Below are positions 15,160 to 18,334 of a stretch of 18,334 bases of DNA, one piece after another. Source of the DNA: JAUUZT01 sp964654015 (GTDB lineage Bacteria; Chloroflexota; Dehalococcoidia; GIF9; AB-539-J10); assembly GCA_964654015.1 (NCBI GenBank), contig CAZZHQ010000046.1:1-18334 (forward strand), in the 5' to 3' direction. Within the stretch, counting starts at the first letter, position 1; every line of letters begins with the position of its first letter. The position numbers and the translations under genes were made by a program. The notes below the pieces were generated by a model that searched no databases, was not told the DNA's origin, and worked only from the letters and a program-made list of their open reading frames with translations.

Positions 15160-15175
15160 TGAACACATGGTTCAA
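15159..15175. promoter_or_regulatory. Inverted repeat over the predicted start site (candidate operator)
   Basis: TTGAAC (15159-15164) and GTTCAA (15170-15175) form a perfect 6-bp inverted repeat with a 5-bp centre. It abuts the -10 and covers the predicted start, the classic place for a dimeric repressor. No regulator gene is in the window. Confidence 0.45.
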
Positions 15176-15214
15176 TGGTTACTGTTACGGTAGTATTTTC
15201 AAGCAGGAGAGTAA

Positions 15215-16003
15215 ATGAAAAAGAATAAACTTAGGGAGCTTTTGAATGCCGGAAAACCTAGCCTCGGCACTCATATGATTAGCACCTCACCGGTGATCCT
15301 GGAGGTGACCGGACATTCAGGCGGCTTCGATTACGTCGAACTATGTGGAGAATATGCTGCCTGGGACCTCTCCCAGTTAGAACATTTCGCGCGTACTGTT
15401 GAACTGTTTCCAAACATGTCTTCCATGATGAAGGTAGAGCAGGAGCCAAGGACATTTATTACCACCAGGGCGCTTGACGCTGGTATCCAAAACATACTCT
15501 TTGCCGACTGCCATTCAGCAGAAGAAGTAAAAGAGTCTATACGCACAGTACTGCCAGAAACACCAAAAGATGGGGGACTGCATGGTTGTGCCATGCGTCG
15601 CAGCTCGGGATATCTCCTCGAATGTGGTAATGAGGCCTGGGCACAGGCACAAAGAGATGTGGTAATTGCCATAATGATTGAAAAGGCAAGTGCTATGGAG
15701 CAACTTGACGAGATACTATCGGTCAAAGGAGTGGACATGGTCCAGTTTGGCCCCTGCGATTACGCCATCAGCCTGGGGAAGCCTGGTAAGGGTGGAGACC
15801 CTGATGTTCGAAACGCACAGCGAGAGATGATAGAGAAAGCCCTTAAGAAAGGTGTTCACCCAAGAGTGGAACTTGACACTTTCGAGCAGGCAAAGGAATT
15901 CATAGCTATGGGGGTTCGTCATTTCTGCGTTGGTGCCGACGTAGTCACCCAGTATACGTTTTGCAAAGAGCAAGGCGAAAGAATGCGTAATTTGCTCGCT
16001 TAA
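15215..16003 (+). CDS. HpcH/HpaI-type aldolase family protein with altered catalytic residues
   Basis: Class II pyruvate aldolases of this family cleave 4-hydroxy-2-oxoacids to pyruvate plus an aldehyde, using a divalent metal in a TIM barrel. The 262-residue protein has the right length and layout. Metal ligands corresponding to HpaI Glu149 and Asp175 are Glu156 (MIEKASAM) and Asp182 (FGPCDYA). GVDMVQFGP (172-180) is strongly family-like. However, the HpaI block IDGEHAP aligns with LCGEYAA (43-49). The catalytic His45 is therefore Tyr47 and its partner Asp42 is Cys44. HpaI Arg70, which holds pyruvate, aligns with Lys73. The chemistry may thus differ from classical aldol cleavage. An AGGAG site precedes the ATG, and it has its own promoter and putative operator. 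Family membership is firm; activity is open. Confidence 0.87.
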   Translation: MKKNKLRELLNAGKPSLGTHMISTSPVILEVTGHSGGFDYVELCGEYAAWDLSQLEHFARTVELFPNMSSMMKVEQEPRTFITTRALDAGIQNILFADCHSAEEVKESIRTVLPETPKDGGLHGCAMRRSSGYLLECGNEAWAQAQRDVVIAIMIEKASAMEQLDEILSVKGVDMVQFGPCDYAISLGKPGKGGDPDVRNAQREMIEKALKKGVHPRVELDTFEQAKEFIAMGVRHFCVGADVVTQYTFCKEQGERMRNLLA

Positions 16004-16059
16004 ATACACAAACGCTAAATCGGTTGGGACAAAGCTTACAAAAAGATGAGGAGAGCAAA

Positions 16060-16866
16060 ATGAGGATTAAAGATAAGGTAGCGATAGTAACTGGTGGAGG
16101 TAGAGGAATCGGAAAAAGTATTTCCATGACCCTGGCACGAGAGGGAGCCGATGTAGCTATATTTGGCAGAACCCTGGATGTCGCAGAACAGACAGCCGAT
16201 GAGATAAGAGCATTGGGTAGAAGAGCTATAGCCCTAAAAGTAAACGTTGCTGAAAGCTCAGAGGTTAACCAGGGGGTTCAGAAGGTTATTGACGAGTTCG
16301 GCAAAATAGACATATTGATTAACAACGCTGCAGGAGGACGTACAGCGGCGACAAAGATTGGCAGCACAGGCTCAGTACACAAAGATATCCTGACCCTGAC
16401 TGATGAGCAGTGGGATGACCAGGTAGCAGTGGATTTCACAGGACCGTTCTACTGTATGCGTGCCGTCCTGAAGAACATGGTAGAGCGCAAATATGGAAAG
16501 ATAGTTACTATTGGCTCTCTTGCGGGACAAACCAGCCGTGCTTTCCCCACAGCAGCCTATTGTGCTTCCAAGGCTGGTATTGAGGGACTCTCCAGGTCGG
16601 TAGCTATATCTATGGCCAAATATGGAATAAATGTCAATGTTGTAAATCCCGGACCCACTGACACTGATAGATTCGTAACTATACCTGAAGAAGAAAAGCA
16701 ATTCATGTATGATGGTATCCCCTACAGAAGGGGTGGGAAAGGCAAAGCAGCAGGTGGCAAGCCACAGGATATAGCAAATGCGGTTTTGTTCCTGGTATCA
16801 GATGAATCTGAATGGATAACTGGTATCTGCCTCAACGTGGTGGGCGGTCAGCTAATGAAGTCCTGA
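16060..16866 (+). CDS. Short-chain dehydrogenase/reductase (SDR, classical type)
   Basis: A cytoplasmic NAD(P)-dependent alcohol/ketone oxidoreductase. Starting at ATG 16060 it has 268 residues, standard for classical SDRs. The cofactor motif is TGGGRGIG (11-18), NNAAG (88-92) stabilises the sheet, Ser153 is in IGSLAG, and the catalytic Tyr167 and Lys171 are in YCASK. Arg37 after the second strand (IFGRT) hints at NADP preference. The end, GICLNVVGGQLMKS, is typical. I chose ATG 16060 because GAGGAG (16048-16053) lies 6 nt upstream; an upstream TTG at 16024 adds 12 residues without support. It lies 56 bp after the aldolase-family gene, so the two are probably co-transcribed; it might reduce or oxidise a product of that step. 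The substrate cannot be told from sequence. Confidence 0.9.
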   Translation: MRIKDKVAIVTGGGRGIGKSISMTLAREGADVAIFGRTLDVAEQTADEIRALGRRAIALKVNVAESSEVNQGVQKVIDEFGKIDILINNAAGGRTAATKIGSTGSVHKDILTLTDEQWDDQVAVDFTGPFYCMRAVLKNMVERKYGKIVTIGSLAGQTSRAFPTAAYCASKAGIEGLSRSVAISMAKYGINVNVVNPGPTDTDRFVTIPEEEKQFMYDGIPYRRGGKGKAAGGKPQDIANAVLFLVSDESEWITGICLNVVGGQLMKS

Positions 16867-17021
16867 CTAATAGTAAAATACCAGCAACCAAACAATGTGG
16901 ATTGTACGAAAAATGAGATAAACATGATTATAAGAAAGAGTCACCGTCAATGTGTGATATTTACCCGCAGGGTGACAACCTTTTACGTAGTCAAATAATA
17001 AATAGCTTAAGGAGGAAGGAA

Positions 17022-18083
17022 ATGCCAACAGAAACAAGACAACGATTTGACCCAGGAAAACTGACCGTCTTTGCACAAGAAGTGCTCCAGAAAATTGGTA
17101 TGCCCAAGGATGATGCCCTGTTAACTGGTAGTATGCTGACAGCCTGTGATTTGAGAGGAGTTGAATCACATGGCATCGCCCATCTTCAAATGTACTGCAA
17201 CTGGATGAAAAGTGGAAAATGCAATATTAACCCCAAGATAGAGCTTTTCGAACTGTCTCCCACTACTGCGGTAATAGATGGAGATAACAGCCTGGGATTC
17301 GTCAACGGCCACAGGGCAATGACAGAAGCCATAAAGCGAGCAGAGAAGAACGGAACAGGTTTCGTCTCAGTTCGTAATAGTCAACATTATGGTGCCGCCA
17401 CTTATTACGCCATGATGGCACTAGAACATGACATGATAGGGATATCCATGACTGCAGGAGGCAGAATGATGGTAGCGCCCGGAAGTACTGGACGGGCAGG
17501 TGGACTCAACCCTATTGCTGTTGCGGTACCCGCAGGCAAGAAACACCCCTTTGTACTCGATATGTCAACCAGCGTAGTGGCCGGAGGCAAATTAGAGATA
17601 GCCAAAAGACAGGGAAAACTCATCCCTGAGGGCTGGCTTGTAGACGGAGAAGGGAAAGCTATTACGGATTTGAGTAAAGTAGATTATCGCAACCCGGAGT
17701 GGCGTGGAGGGATACTACCATTGGGAGGAACCCCGGCACTAGGAAGTTACAAAGGATTTGGCCTTTCAGTGCTGGTGGACATACTCTGTACCACCCTCTC
17801 AGGAGCAGCTCTGGGTACCATGGCAAATCATTTCTTTGGCGCTATCCGAATTAATGGTTTTAGACCCGTTCAAGAATTCAAGAATGATATGGACCAGCTA
17901 ATTGAGTCCATCGAATCGCTGCCCCCTCTCCCCGGAGTGAAAAAAGTATACGTTACAGGCGGACTGGAAGAAGAGATTGTCGCAGATCGTACGGCTAATG
18001 GTATCCCCCTGGACACTGCAGTTATTCAGCAACTCCAGGAATTATCAGCAGAGACCGGCGTTAAATGTGATATAGAACGATAA
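17022..18083 (+). CDS. Ldh-family (MDH2/LDH2-type) 2-hydroxyacid dehydrogenase, copy 2
   Basis: A paralogue of the gene at 14019, in the same NAD(P)-dependent malate/L-lactate/sulfolactate-type family. From ATG 17022 it has 353 residues. DLRGVESHG (43-51) holds catalytic His50. NSQHYG (119-124), GGLNPIA (160-166), VLDMSTS (178-184) and HFFGA (270-274) follow. Like copy 1 it has His54 in place of the usual Arg after SHG. A loop around 144-160 (TAGGRMMVAPGSTGRAG) is longer than in copy 1, and the loop before HFFGA is shorter, so substrate pockets likely differ. The ATG is chosen for AAGGAGG (17009-17015) upstream; an in-frame ATG at 16950 has no ribosome site. It sits 155 bp after the SDR, possibly under a separate promoter that I could not locate. 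Confidence 0.9.
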   Translation: MPTETRQRFDPGKLTVFAQEVLQKIGMPKDDALLTGSMLTACDLRGVESHGIAHLQMYCNWMKSGKCNINPKIELFELSPTTAVIDGDNSLGFVNGHRAMTEAIKRAEKNGTGFVSVRNSQHYGAATYYAMMALEHDMIGISMTAGGRMMVAPGSTGRAGGLNPIAVAVPAGKKHPFVLDMSTSVVAGGKLEIAKRQGKLIPEGWLVDGEGKAITDLSKVDYRNPEWRGGILPLGGTPALGSYKGFGLSVLVDILCTTLSGAALGTMANHFFGAIRINGFRPVQEFKNDMDQLIESIESLPPLPGVKKVYVTGGLEEEIVADRTANGIPLDTAVIQQLQELSAETGVKCDIER

Positions 18084-18147
18084 CAATAAAATACTGACGT
18101 GATGATAATACTTAGCTGACTTAAAGAAAAGAAAGAATTACTCAGTG

Positions 18148-18334
18148 ATGAACACGAGAATTAAACTGCTCTTATATGCGGTAGCGGTTACAATCAGCAT
18201 ACCGTTTCTACTCGGCGGCTGTAGCAGTCAAATCCTCCAAATAACCGTCTCTGACACATACTACCTCAGAAATAATTATGTTGATGAAGACATGATTTTC
18301 GACATCTACGTCGCAGAAATAACCCTGGAGAACA
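18148..18334 (+). CDS. Predicted lipoprotein, partial (C-terminus beyond window)
   Basis: An open frame begins at ATG 18148 and runs off the right edge after 62 codons. The N-terminus is a lipoprotein signal peptide: MNTRIK, a hydrophobic stretch from about residue 7 to 22, and the lipobox LGGC with Cys25 as the lipidation site. The mature part begins SSQILQITVSDTYY and has no motif I recognise. A GTG directly before the ATG (18145) could also serve as the start; the Shine-Dalgarno is poor. It is expected at the outer face of the cytoplasmic membrane. It could be a solute-binding or surface protein, but what is visible does not decide this. It lies 64 bp after the second Ldh-family gene, so link to the cluster is possible. 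Confidence 0.6.
   Translation, partial: MNTRIKLLLYAVAVTISIPFLLGGCSSQILQITVSDTYYLRNNYVDEDMIFDIYVAEITLEN

Noticed and set aside
16024..16059. TTG start for the SDR at 16024
   Set aside because: The added 12 residues precede the usual SDR start, and GAGGAG is placed for ATG 16060.
16950..17021. N-terminal extension of the second Ldh-family gene from ATG 16950
   Set aside because: No ribosome site before it, while AAGGAGG lies just before ATG 17022, and the paralogue begins at the equivalent point.

Overview
This window looks like chromosomal DNA from a member of the Chloroflexota, most likely a Dehalococcoidia-type bacterium from a metagenome or single-cell assembly. That placement rests on the leftward gene order holA-alaS-ruvX-aspS-tig-clpP, on the protein character, and on the moderate GC content; it is an inference, not a database result. 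An assembly scar at 7762-7971 (100 N flanked by an exact 55-base duplication) supports a short-read draft origin.

Region 1 (1-8754, minus strand) is housekeeping. Reading leftward it holds the DNA polymerase III delta subunit (holA, interrupted only by the scar), alanyl-tRNA synthetase, the Holliday junction resolvase homologue RuvX/YqgF, aspartyl-tRNA synthetase of apparently non-discriminating type, trigger factor and a ClpP protease cut by the window edge. Good sigma70-type promoters precede aspS and tig. A 445-bp tig-clpP intergenic region is filled with 33-bp direct repeats and perfect hairpins.

Region 2 (8829-10796, plus strand) begins divergently from holA. It has a divergent YchF-type P-loop NTPase and a stand-alone hisF with its own promoter.

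Region 3 (11009-18083, plus strand) is the accessory part: seven genes for 2-hydroxyacid/2-oxoacid chemistry. A first unit has two tandem paralogous D-2-hydroxyacid dehydrogenases and an RraA/HMG-aldolase-like protein, and ends at a strong intrinsic terminator (13906-13949). A second unit starts at an extended -10 promoter. It holds an Ldh-family (MDH2/LDH2-type) dehydrogenase, an HpcH/HpaI-type aldolase with substituted catalytic residues, an SDR, and a second Ldh-family paralogue. The aldolase has its own promoter with an inverted repeat over the expected start site. The combination of two structurally unrelated 2-hydroxyacid dehydrogenase families, duplicated, with two aldolase-like proteins suggests a route that oxidises or inverts the stereochemistry of a 2-hydroxyacid and cleaves or decarboxylates the resulting 2-oxoacid. 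Several active-site motifs depart from the family consensus, so the substrate may be unusual.

The window ends inside a lipoprotein gene of unknown function.
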